Shown here piece after piece: positions 26,693 through 34,224 of a stretch of 62,239 bases of DNA (within the stretch, counting starts at the first letter, position 1; every line of letters starts with the position of its first letter). The notes under the pieces were generated by a model. That model had not been told where the DNA came from. It ran no database searches and saw nothing but the letters and a program-made list of their open reading frames with translations. The DNA lies in contig NZ_LMBX01000008.1 in assembly GCF_001439605.1 (NCBI RefSeq), positions 1 to 62,239 of the forward strand, in the 5' to 3' direction. This DNA comes from Cytobacillus praedii. GTDB lineage: Bacteria; Bacillota; Bacilli; Bacillales; Cytobacillaceae. Position numbers and translations under genes: made by a program.

Positions 26693-26824
26693 ATGAAAAA
26701 GTGGGTACTTTCAGCAATCGTTTATCTGTTAGTTGTCGTAGGTGGATATTACACGTATGAAGCAGTTGCAGGATCACCAGTTGAGGACCCTGGTCATTCT
26801 GATACGGAGCAGCATGAAAAATAA
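26693..26824 (+). CDS. Small membrane protein (43 aa) downstream of copA
   Basis: ATG 26693 follows AAGGAGA by 8 nt and encodes 43 residues: MKK, one transmembrane helix (about 4-20, WVLSAIVYLLVVVGG), then a short outside tail with GSPVEDPGHSD and ending QHEK, rich in Asp, Glu and His. It is 13 bp after copA and before that operon's terminator, so it is co-transcribed. Function is not known; a CopA-associated or metal-binding peptide is a guess. Confidence 0.65.
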   Translation: MKKWVLSAIVYLLVVVGGYYTYEAVAGSPVEDPGHSDTEQHEK

Positions 26825-26845
26825 GATGAAATAGGTTGTTTAAAT

Positions 26846-26888
26846 AGATCCCCAAGGCTGCACTAGACGGCAGTGGGGATCTTTTTTA
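26846..26888 (+). terminator. Terminator of the copper operon
   Basis: AGATCCCCA / TGGGGATCT stem followed by TTTTT. Confidence 0.85.
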
Positions 26889-27061
26889 GTCAATGAAGTC
26901 TGAAAATATAAATAATTCTATGTTCAATTATTTACACGATAGAATGAACATTTTATAATCAAAGGAATGGGCTGTAATAAAAAGAAAAAGTGAGGGGAAA
27001 TGGAGGATAGGATCGTATTGTTTTCTTTTGTTCTATGTAAAAAGAAGCAGGAGGGAGAACA

Positions 27062-27985
27062 GTGAAAATAGCCTATTTTCAGCTTGCCTTATCTATGGCT
27101 TTTGTAGGCGCAAATGTCGCAGTTGGCAAAATAATTGTTGAGGAAGTCCCAATCTTTCTTTTTTCTGAAATAAGATTCCTGATTGCTTTACTTTTTTTAA
27201 TTCCAATGATGCTGATCAGCCGGCCGCAAGCGGTTAAGCTGCAGAAAAGTCATTGGGGCTATTTAATTTTGCAGTCTTTTTTTGGCGTCTTTTTGTTTAG
27301 TGTTTTAATGCTGTATGGGGTACGTTTTACATCAGCTACCGCGGCAGGAATTATTACAAGTACTGTTCCGGCAGTCATAGCCCTTCTGTCATTTTTCTTT
27401 TTAAAAGAAAGAATAACTTCCCCACAGGCTATTTCTATTTGTCTTGCCGTATTGGGCATATCTATAATTACCTTTCAAACGAACTCTTCAACTTTAGGAA
27501 GCTCTTCATTTTTATTTGGAAATTTACTAGTTTTTGGTGCTGTTATTTCGGAGGCTTTATTTACTATTTTTGCAAAAAAGCTATCTGGGGTTTTGACACC
27601 GATCCAAATGGCAGCGGGAGTTAATGTCATAGGCTTTATATTATTTCTCCCTTTTTCTATTAAGGAGGCTGTCACATATAATTTCTCAGCGTTAGGATTA
27701 TCTGTATACCTCCTTATCGTTTATTATGCGATAACTGCAAGTGTACTTTCGTTCGTTCTCTGGTATAAAGGAGTTGCGAAGGTAAGTGCTAATATTGCTG
27801 GGATTTTCACAGGATTTATTCCAATAACAGCTACATTGATAGGGATTGTATTATTAAAAGAGCCTTTTGGTTTAAATCAACTAGTAGGAATCATGTGTGT
27901 GTTAGGTGCAATATACCTTGGAACAAGAGGAGTAAGTATAAAAAATGCGGAACAGGCCTCCCAACACACAAAAACGTACCATTGA
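27062..27985 (+). CDS. DMT-family (EamA) transporter
   Basis: 307-residue membrane protein with ten predicted helices in two EamA repeats (about 5-140 and 155-290). ALNITS-type family features such as RFTSATAAGIITSTVPAVIA, and the second-repeat GFIPITATLIGIVLLKEPF, match drug/metabolite exporters of the YdcZ/RhaT-like group. GTG 27062 follows AGGAGGGAG. Substrate unknown. It is upstream of the S-box leaders with no clear terminator between. Confidence 0.85.
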   Translation: MKIAYFQLALSMAFVGANVAVGKIIVEEVPIFLFSEIRFLIALLFLIPMMLISRPQAVKLQKSHWGYLILQSFFGVFLFSVLMLYGVRFTSATAAGIITSTVPAVIALLSFFFLKERITSPQAISICLAVLGISIITFQTNSSTLGSSSFLFGNLLVFGAVISEALFTIFAKKLSGVLTPIQMAAGVNVIGFILFLPFSIKEAVTYNFSALGLSVYLLIVYYAITASVLSFVLWYKGVAKVSANIAGIFTGFIPITATLIGIVLLKEPFGLNQLVGIMCVLGAIYLGTRGVSIKNAEQASQHTKTYH

Positions 27986-28013
27986 TCAATGTAAATTAAT
28001 TTTAAAATAACAG

Positions 28014-28042
28014 TTGACTTTTTGTTTTTTTGATTGTAAAGT
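28014..28042 (+). promoter_or_regulatory. Promoter of the S-box leader and met operon
   Basis: TTGACT (28014-28019), 17-nt spacer, TAAAGT (28037-28042), about 35 bp before the first riboswitch. Confidence 0.6.
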
Positions 28043-28077
28043 ATATTTCAAGTTAACCAAATTGAATATCTGATGTA

Positions 28078-28226
28078 CTTCTTATCAAGAGAGGTTGAGG
28101 GACTGGCCCTATGACACCTCGGCAACGGACTTATTGCACCGTGCCAATTCCAGCAAGCATGTCTTGATAGATAAGAAGAGGCGCAACGTTGAATTCTGTC
28201 CTCTTCTTTTAAAGAAGAGGTTTTTT
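28078..28226 (+). ncRNA. SAM-I (S-box) riboswitch, first of two
   Basis: The P1 stem CTTCTTATC (28078-28086) pairs with GATAAGAAG (28170-28178). Conserved GAGGG-ACTGGCCC, CTCGGCAAC and CCAGCAAG elements are present. A terminator follows: CCTCTTCTTT / AAAGAAGAGG then TTTTTT (28200-28226). The 3' half of P1 overlaps the anti-terminator pairing region, so SAM binding should stop transcription. Confidence 0.93.
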
Positions 28227-28311
28227 GTTGTAAACGGCAAAGAAAAGAATTCAAGTTTTTTTACGCGATAAACATAGTTTTCACATTGGAATAATAAAAA
28301 TAAAATACACA

Positions 28312-28488
28312 TTCTTATCGAGAGAGGCAGAGGGACTGGCCCGATGAAGCCTCGGCAGCGGATTCCGTTATTGGAATCTATGCCAAATCCAGCAAGCGAA
28401 ATGCTTGAGAGATAAGAAGAGACCCCCTGACCTTTATTTTTGAATAAAGGCATGCCCTCTTCTTGTTTTTTCGGAAGAGGGATTTTTT
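28312..28488 (+). ncRNA. SAM-I (S-box) riboswitch, second of two
   Basis: P1 arms TTCTTATC (28312-28319) and GATAAGAA (28411-28418), with GAGGG-ACTGGCCC, CCTCGGCAGC and CCAGCAAG core elements. The terminator is CCCTCTTC / GAAGAGGG followed by ATTTTTT (28455-28488). It lies about 85 bp after the first terminator, so the two switches act in series on metNIQ. Confidence 0.93.
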
Positions 28489-28606
28489 ATTTCCTTTTCA
28501 TAAGGGGTCTGGGGCAATTGAACAAAAAGATCAATCGTTTACCTATACATCCTGCAGGTAATTCTTAAAGATAATGGTGTCAGTCACCGGGAGGAGAGAG
28601 AACAAA

Positions 28607-29638
28607 ATGATTGAATTTCAAAATTTGAAAAAGGTGTATAACAGCGGCGGACAGCAGGTTGCGGCCCTAAATGGAATTGATTTAACGATTAATAAAGGTG
28701 AGATATTCGGTGTAATTGGGTTTAGCGGTGCGGGTAAAAGCTCGCTGATCCGCTGTGTCAATTGGCTCGAGCAGCCTACATCTGGCCGCGTGATCGTGGA
28801 TGGCTATGATCTGACCGTTCTATCAGCAAAGGAAATCCGCGAGGTAAAAAGAAATATTGGGATGGTCTTTCAGCATTTCAATCTTCTAAACTCTAAAACA
28901 GTGTTTGCGAATGTGGCCATGCCATTAATTTTAGCGAAGGTGCCAAAAGAAGAAATCAAGAAACGAGTCAATGAGCTTCTGGAATTTGTTGGTCTGTCAG
29001 ATAAAGCAAATAATTACCCTGATCAGCTATCAGGAGGGCAGAAGCAGAGGATCGGCATTGCTCGGGCACTCGCTACAAAGCCATCCATTCTACTGTGTGA
29101 TGAGGCAACTTCTGCACTTGATCCGCAGACAACAAGCTCAATCTTGGAGCTATTGAAAAAAATTAATCGAGAATACAATATTACAATTCTTATCATTACG
29201 CATGAAATGGCAGTCATACGAGAAATTTGCGATCGGGTTGCAGTCATTGAAGCCGGAAAGATTATAGAAGAAGGGACTGTATTCAATGTCTTTTCTTCAC
29301 CGAAAACAGTGACAGCAAGAAACTTTGTCAGCTCTGTGATGAATGATCAAATTCCTGACTCTATTAGAAAAATTGTTGAGGAAAATGCAGGGCTTCAAAG
29401 GATCTTTCGAATCAATTTTATCGGCAATTCAGCTGGACAGCCGCTGCTTTCGCAGCTGGCGAAGAAATTCGACATTCACATCAATGTTCTTTTTGGAAAT
29501 ATTACCGAGCTGCAAGGCACACCTTTTGGGAACTTGATCGTTGAGTTTCAAGGGGCTGAAAGTGAAATCAATCGTGCGTTAATGTTTATCAGCCAAGAGA
29601 AGGTAACAGTAAAGGAAGTGAAAGCACATGCTAGTTAA
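28607..29638 (+). CDS. metN: Methionine ABC transporter ATPase MetN
   Basis: 343-residue ATPase. Walker A GFSGAGKSS, signature LSGGQKQRIGIARAL, Walker B ILLCDEATSALDP, and a C-terminal NIL regulatory domain (about 265-343) which binds methionine in related MetN proteins. ATG 28607 follows GGAGGAGAG; the in-frame ATG 28574 lacks a site. It overlaps metI by 11 bp. Expression is under the two S-box riboswitches, so methionine (SAM) starvation induces it. Confidence 0.95.
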   Translation: MIEFQNLKKVYNSGGQQVAALNGIDLTINKGEIFGVIGFSGAGKSSLIRCVNWLEQPTSGRVIVDGYDLTVLSAKEIREVKRNIGMVFQHFNLLNSKTVFANVAMPLILAKVPKEEIKKRVNELLEFVGLSDKANNYPDQLSGGQKQRIGIARALATKPSILLCDEATSALDPQTTSSILELLKKINREYNITILIITHEMAVIREICDRVAVIEAGKIIEEGTVFNVFSSPKTVTARNFVSSVMNDQIPDSIRKIVEENAGLQRIFRINFIGNSAGQPLLSQLAKKFDIHINVLFGNITELQGTPFGNLIVEFQGAESEINRALMFISQEKVTVKEVKAHAS

Positions 29639-30278
29639 TTCAGACCAAATTATTGAAGCGCTAATTGAAACGATTCAGATGGTAGCATTTTCTCTATTAT
29701 TTTCAGCTGTTCTCGGTTTGCCGCTAGGGATTTTACTCGTTGTTACTAGAAAGGGGCATCTGCTGCAAAATCTGCCAGTCTTTAATGTAATCAACGGAAT
29801 TATTAATATATTCAGGTCAGTGCCATTCATTATTCTAATGGTGGCAATCATTCCGGTAACAAGATTGATTGTAGGCACATCTATCGGAACAGCAGCAGCA
29901 GTCGTTCCACTCGTTTTTTACGCTGGACCATATATTGCTAGATTAATAGAAAATTCCTTGCTTGAAGTGGACCCAGGTGTCCTTGAAGCCGCTCAGGCGA
30001 TGGGAGCAACACCAGCGCAAATCATTTTCAAATTCCTCATCCCAGAGGCGCTTAGCTCTTTAGTATTAGCTTTTACGATTGCAACAATTGGTTTAGTAGG
30101 AGCTTCTGCGATGGCTGGAGCAGTTGGCGGGGGAGGACTTGGTGACTTAGCTATTACATATGGCTATCAGCGTTTCGATACCATGGTCATGCTGATCACA
30201 GTAGGCATCTTAGTCGTAATGGTTCAAGGACTGCAAACCTTTGGCAATATATTATCAAAACGAATTCGCAGACGATAA
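29628..30278 (+). CDS. metI: Methionine ABC transporter permease MetI (MetP)
   Basis: 216-residue inner membrane permease with five hydrophobic helices and the EAA loop (EAAQAMGATPAQIIFKFLIPEAL, which contacts MetN; cited in pieces). AMAGAVGGGGLGDLA near the C-terminus is typical of MetI. It overlaps metN and is 17 bp before metQ. Confidence 0.95.
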   Translation: MLVNSDQIIEALIETIQMVAFSLLFSAVLGLPLGILLVVTRKGHLLQNLPVFNVINGIINIFRSVPFIILMVAIIPVTRLIVGTSIGTAAAVVPLVFYAGPYIARLIENSLLEVDPGVLEAAQAMGATPAQIIFKFLIPEALSSLVLAFTIATIGLVGASAMAGAVGGGGLGDLAITYGYQRFDTMVMLITVGILVVMVQGLQTFGNILSKRIRRR

Positions 30279-30295
30279 ACAGGAGGATGACAACA

Positions 30296-31126
30296 ATGAA
30301 AAAATTATTTCTCGCATTCATTATTTTAACACTAGCTGTTTTTAGTACAGCATGCTCAAGCGAAACAAGCGGTAAAGAAAAAACAGTAAAGGTGAAGATT
30401 GGCGTTAGCGGATCAGATAACCGCATTTGGGACTTCGTAGCAGAAAAGGCGGCGAAGGAAGGAATCGAAGTAGAAATTATCAGCTTCTCCGATTATGTTC
30501 AGCCGAACATTGCTCTAGCTGAAGGTGAACTAGATGCGAATGCATTCCAAACAGTCGCATATTTTGATTCTTTTATTAAGGAACATAAGTTAGATTTAGT
30601 GCCAATTGCAACGACAGTCCTTGCACCAATGGGGATTTATTCAGAAAAATACAAGTCTGTTGATGACATTCCTGAAGGAGGGAAAATTGCTGTACCGAAT
30701 GATGTATCCAATATGGGAAGAGCACTTCTTCTCCTTGAAGAAGCTGGCTTGATTAAGCTGACAGACGATTATGATGGCAATGGATCTTTAGATAAAATTG
30801 TCGAAAATCCAAAGAATCTTGAAATTGTCGAAATGGTCGCTGCACAAACACCGCGTGTTCTGCCAGATGTAGCAGCGTCAATCATTAATAATGGAATTGC
30901 AGTAGACGCAGGCTTCAACCCAACAAAGGATTCTATTTTCCATGAGAGTGCAACAGCCACTCCATATGTCAACATCATTGCCACAAGAGCAGAAGACAAG
31001 GAAAACAAACATCTAAAGAGATTGGCTGAGCTTTATCAAGAAGATGACGTAGCTGAATTTATCGAAAAGGAATACAAAGGAAATTCTATTCCAACATTTA
31101 TTCCATTAAGTGATATTGGCTGGTAA
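30296..31126 (+). CDS. metQ: Methionine-binding lipoprotein MetQ
   Basis: 276-residue lipoprotein with a type II signal peptide (lipobox STAC, Cys about residue 20) and the NlpA fold: VGVSGSDN-like start, ELDANAFQTVAYF, and VPNDVSNMGRALLLLEEAGLI. It captures methionine outside the membrane. ATG 30296 is preferred because AGGAGG is 9 nt upstream and overlaps the alternative ATG 30287. Confidence 0.95.
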   Translation: MKKLFLAFIILTLAVFSTACSSETSGKEKTVKVKIGVSGSDNRIWDFVAEKAAKEGIEVEIISFSDYVQPNIALAEGELDANAFQTVAYFDSFIKEHKLDLVPIATTVLAPMGIYSEKYKSVDDIPEGGKIAVPNDVSNMGRALLLLEEAGLIKLTDDYDGNGSLDKIVENPKNLEIVEMVAAQTPRVLPDVAASIINNGIAVDAGFNPTKDSIFHESATATPYVNIIATRAEDKENKHLKRLAELYQEDDVAEFIEKEYKGNSIPTFIPLSDIGW

Positions 31127-31191
31127 TTCGTATTTGTAAAGGAACTTTTTAAAGCAACTAAAAAGATTTTGTTGGTCGGAGTGTAATGTGC

Positions 31192-31287
31192 AAGACTTCT
31201 GTAGGAGGCGTGGACAGGTGAGCCCCTGCAGGAGCGTCAGTGCTCACCGTCCACCCCGCGGAAAGCGAGCATTCTGGAGCAGAAGTG
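31192..31287. repeat. Palindromic dispersed repeat (Bacillaceae GCGGAAAGCGAG type)
   Basis: Non-coding. GTGGACAGGTGAGC and GCTCACCGTCCAC are complementary with one bulge, and outer arms ACTTCTG / CAGAAGT close the structure. The right side carries CCGCGGAAAGCGAGC and CTGGAGCAGAAG. From memory, related GCGGAAAGCGAG elements recur between genes in many Bacillaceae genomes. It splits metQ from the M20 hydrolase gene. Confidence 0.65.
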
Positions 31288-31354
31288 TATGTATTAATTA
31301 GCAACAATGGGTAAAGAAACAACAAATAAAACAAAAATTAGGGAGGAACAAACC

Positions 31355-32569
31355 ATGTCAACGCCATTAAAAACAATTGATGAATTAAAAGAAGCGATTA
31401 TTAAGAATGTAGAAAGCAATAAGGAGCTGTATCTATCAACAAGTCATCAAATTCATGCAAAGCCTGAAATTGGAAATGAGGAATATTTTGCTTCAGGCCT
31501 GCTGATTGACATTCTTGAAAAGGAAGGATTTGAGGTAGAAAAGGCGGTAGCTGGGCATCATACTTCTTTCCTTGCTCGTAGAAAATCATTCCTAGAAGGA
31601 CCGACCATCGCGTTTTTGGCTGAGTATGATGCGCTACCTGGTCTTGGTCATGCATGTGGCCATAATATCATTGGAACAACGAGTGTTGGAGCAGCGATTG
31701 CATTAAGCAAGGCTTTAGATGAAACGGGCGGTGAGGTGGTTGTACTAGGTACTCCAGCTGAAGAAGGCGGTCCGAATGGGAGTGCGAAGGGAAGCTTTGT
31801 AAAGCATGGGCTATTAGAAGGGATTGACGCGGCATTAATGATTCATCCTTCTAATCAAACAAGGCTGACGAGTACATCATTAGCTGTCGATCCACTTGAC
31901 TTTGAATTTATTGGCAAGCCCGCACATGCAGCAGCAGCTCCACACGAAGGCATTAATGCCCTTGATGCGGTGATCCAGCTATTCAATGGTATTAACGCGC
32001 TGCGCCAACAATTAAAGGATGATGTCCGCATTCATGGGATTATTACAGACGGCGGGGATGCACCGAATATTATTCCTGAATATGCAAAAGCAAGATTCTT
32101 TATCCGTGCAGCAACAAGAGCGCATTTAAATGAAGTAACCAAGAAGGTTAAAGCTATTGCTGAAGGTGCAGCACTTGCGACGGGTGCTACCCTTAATGTC
32201 ATCGCTTTCCAAAATGAAGTGGATAATCTTCTATTAAATAGGAAGTTTGATGAAGTATTTCATAGCATCATCGAGGAATTAGGGGAAACGGTTGTCTTAA
32301 ATGATAAGGATGGCATTGGTTCTACAGATGCTGGGAACGTCAGCCAAGTGGTGCCGACAATTCACCCGTATATTAAAATTGGTTCAGATGATCTCGTTGG
32401 TCATACCGTTCCGTTTAGAGAAGCAGCTGCTTCTAAAAAGGGAGATGAAGCTTTAATTACTGGAGCGAAGGCACTTGCTTTAACCGGATTGGAATTAATA
32501 ATCAAACCTGAATTATTAACAGCGATTAAAGATGAATTTAATGAAAGAAAAGCTGCAGAGGACAAATAG
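31355..32569 (+). CDS. M20 family amidohydrolase
   Basis: 404-residue metal-dependent hydrolase of the M20D (N-acyl amino acid amidohydrolase, AbgB/YxeP-like) group. Metal-site motifs: EYDALPGLGHACGHN, PAEEGG, and a later GSTDAGNVS; a dimerisation insert lies at about 175-290. ATG 31355 follows AGGGAGGA. It comes after the S-box controlled met genes, which hints at release of methionine or another sulfur compound from an acylated form, but the repeat element between weakens the operon argument. Substrate unknown. Confidence 0.88.
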   Translation: MSTPLKTIDELKEAIIKNVESNKELYLSTSHQIHAKPEIGNEEYFASGLLIDILEKEGFEVEKAVAGHHTSFLARRKSFLEGPTIAFLAEYDALPGLGHACGHNIIGTTSVGAAIALSKALDETGGEVVVLGTPAEEGGPNGSAKGSFVKHGLLEGIDAALMIHPSNQTRLTSTSLAVDPLDFEFIGKPAHAAAAPHEGINALDAVIQLFNGINALRQQLKDDVRIHGIITDGGDAPNIIPEYAKARFFIRAATRAHLNEVTKKVKAIAEGAALATGATLNVIAFQNEVDNLLLNRKFDEVFHSIIEELGETVVLNDKDGIGSTDAGNVSQVVPTIHPYIKIGSDDLVGHTVPFREAAASKKGDEALITGAKALALTGLELIIKPELLTAIKDEFNERKAAEDK

Positions 32570-32579
32570 AGAGATTTGA

Positions 32580-33031
32580 GTATTCTCATAAACGAGATCT
32601 ATGGGACAGAAATGCTGAAAAATCTAGATGAATTGTCTCATAGAAGCGAACTTTGGGACAGAATCTCGGGATAAATCCAAAGGAATTGTCCCATAGAAGA
32701 GATCTACGGGATAGAATTGCTGAAAAATCCAGATGAGTTGTCCCATAGAAGTGATCTATGGGACAGAATTGCTGAAAAATCCAGATGAATTGTCTCATAG
32801 AAGCAATCTATGGGACAGAATTGCTGAAAAATCCAGGTGTATTGTCCCATAGAAGAGATCTATGGGATAGAATTGCTGAAAAATCTAGATGAATTGTCTC
32901 ATAGAAGTGATCTATGAGACAGAATTGCCGAAAAATCCAGATGAGTTGTCCCATAGAAGTGATCTATGGGACAGAATCCCCGGTAAATCCAAAGAATATA
33001 TCTCATAGAAGAGGTCTATGAGACCAAAAAT
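32580..33031. repeat. Array of nine 52-bp hairpin units
   Basis: Nine units; the GGGACA/GGGATA/GAGACA core starts at 32603, 32655, 32708, 32760, 32812, 32864, 32916, 32968 and 33020, all 52 bp apart except one 53. Each core is the right arm of a hairpin TGTCCCATAGA / TCTATGGGACA with a 5-nt loop. Where the left arm reads TCTCAT, the right arm often reads ATGAGA (units 7 and 9), a compensatory change. Between hairpins is a conserved GAATTGCTGAAAAATCCAGA-type linker. No gene is seen. Confidence 0.9.
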
Positions 33032-33040
33032 CTAATGGAA

Positions 33041-33090
33041 TAGGCTGATTCAAAAAAATTGTTACTTCAACAATCTTTTGAGTCAGCCTT
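33041..33090. terminator. Terminator between the repeat array and the convergent SASP gene
   Basis: AGGCTGATTCAAAA / TTTTGAGTCAGCCT long stem with a TTGTT/AACAA inner helix. Confidence 0.5.
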
Positions 33091-33105
33091 GTGTTTTTAG
33101 AATAG

Positions 33106-33378
33106 TTATTTTCGCATTTGCTCTTGTGCCATACGCACAAGCTCTTTCACCATGTTGCCGCCAATTTCTCCGCCAACTTTCCCTGCTTCTTTTGAAGTTA
33201 GACTGCCGTTATACCCCTTTTGAAGAGGAACACCGACTTCGTTTGCTACCTCATATTTGACATGATCGGGATTTTCTTGATCGATCGGGTATCCTTTGTT
33301 TTTCATTACTTGATTCTTCAATAAATCTAATGCTTGACGTGATTCTGGAACGAGCGGACGTCGCTTTCTTCTGGCCAT
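33106..33378 (-). CDS. Alpha/beta-type small acid-soluble spore protein
   Basis: 90-residue spore DNA-binding protein. The family core is clear: YEVANEVGV (the GPR protease site region), GYNGSLTSKEAGKVGG and the GGNMVKELVRMAQEQ C-terminal motif. A basic N-terminal tract (MARRKRRPL) is longer than in the classical proteins. ATG 33378 follows GGGAGG; longer in-frame starts lack a site. It indicates that the organism forms spores; forespore (sigmaG) expression is expected from the family. Confidence 0.9.
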   Translation of the reverse strand: MARRKRRPLVPESRQALDLLKNQVMKNKGYPIDQENPDHVKYEVANEVGVPLQKGYNGSLTSKEAGKVGGEIGGNMVKELVRMAQEQMRK

Positions 33379-33516
33379 TGTATGAAAGCCTCCCTGAGAT
33401 TTTATATGGTTATCATTTGGAGACATACATCGAATCATTCATTTAAATCGGTGGTGCATGTTACCAAAATACGCTATTCTATTGATAAGCGAAATATGTA
33501 AAAGAAGGTGTAGTAA

Positions 33517-33750
33517 TTGGGATTAAAATTTTTATCTGCCCTGCTGATTCCAGGCTTGCTTGTCGTGCTTTTTACAAGGGTGGCATATAATCATGTGATT
33601 GCCCTTGTCCTGACGGTAGCATTAATTGCCGCTTCTGTTTATAAAGGCTATACAGATTCATTCTGGTTAATTGTCGTTGATGCCTTCTCTTTGACTGTTG
33701 GGTTTTGGTACTCACAGCGGATGAAGAAGAACTTTCAGAAAAAATCCTGA
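33517..33750 (+). CDS. csbA: CsbA-like small membrane protein
   Basis: 77-residue protein with three or four hydrophobic segments and a basic tail (SQRMKKNFQKKS). Length, hydropathy and position just upstream of uvrB match CsbA of B. subtilis, a sigmaB-controlled protein of unknown function. TTG 33517 follows AGAAGGTG. I could not see a convincing sigmaB promoter upstream. Confidence 0.75.
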   Translation: MGLKFLSALLIPGLLVVLFTRVAYNHVIALVLTVALIAASVYKGYTDSFWLIVVDAFSLTVGFWYSQRMKKNFQKKS

Positions 33751-33766
33751 ATAAAACATATTGCAG

Positions 33767-33797
33767 ACCTGTCGATGCTTATTCGACAGGTATTTTT
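33767..33797 (+). terminator. Terminator after csbA
   Basis: ACCTGTCGA / TCGACAGGT stem followed by ATTTTT. Confidence 0.85.
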
Positions 33798-33825
33798 ATG
33801 ATCATTTAATCATTATAAATTTTAG

Positions 33826-33996
33826 TCAAACGTTTGATTAATGATCCTTCGACCCATTCTCCTATAATTTGAAAAATGTATAAGCATTAAGTGTAAATAT
33901 ATCTCATATTTCTTGGGAAATTGTCGAGAGAAAATCAGTGTGTTTTTATAAAAATTAGATTTGCTATGTAACTAATCAAACATTTGATTAATGATA
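33826..33996. promoter_or_regulatory. Twin palindromic operators upstream of uvrB
   Basis: TCAAACGTTTGA (33826-33837) is a perfect 12-bp palindrome; TCAAACATTTGA (33976-33987) repeats it 150 bp later with one change. Both are followed by TTAATGAT and then, after two bases, TTCG. They look like sites for a TetR-like repressor, but no regulated gene lies between them. The 33798-34224 gap has no gene I can support. Confidence 0.4.
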
Positions 33997-34063
33997 TTTC
34001 GGCAAAAGGAACCAATTTCCGATAAAAACTTCCTGCTCCAGACTAACTTACAGAAAAATAAAA

Positions 34064-34077
34064 CGAATATTCGTTCG
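34064..34077. promoter_or_regulatory. LexA (SOS) box of uvrBA
   Basis: CGAATATTCGTTCG differs by one base from the Gram-positive LexA/DinR consensus CGAACNNNNGTTCG. A TAGAAT -10-like hexamer lies at 34110-34115. Confidence 0.7.
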
Positions 34078-34224
34078 CATATTGCTGGTTTGCATTAACA
34101 GTTTTGTGGTAGAATGTTTATATATGAATAAAGTTAAAAAATGACAAATCAGCCAACAGCCAGTCCTCATACATTCAAGCTGACTGATAATAGAGAAAAG
34201 TATAAATGAACTGGAGGCTTTTTA

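Noticed and set aside
32586..32798. 70-codon minus-strand frame in the 52-bp array.
   Set aside because: It is made only of repeat units. The 52-bp period shifts frame in each unit and no ribosome site is seen.
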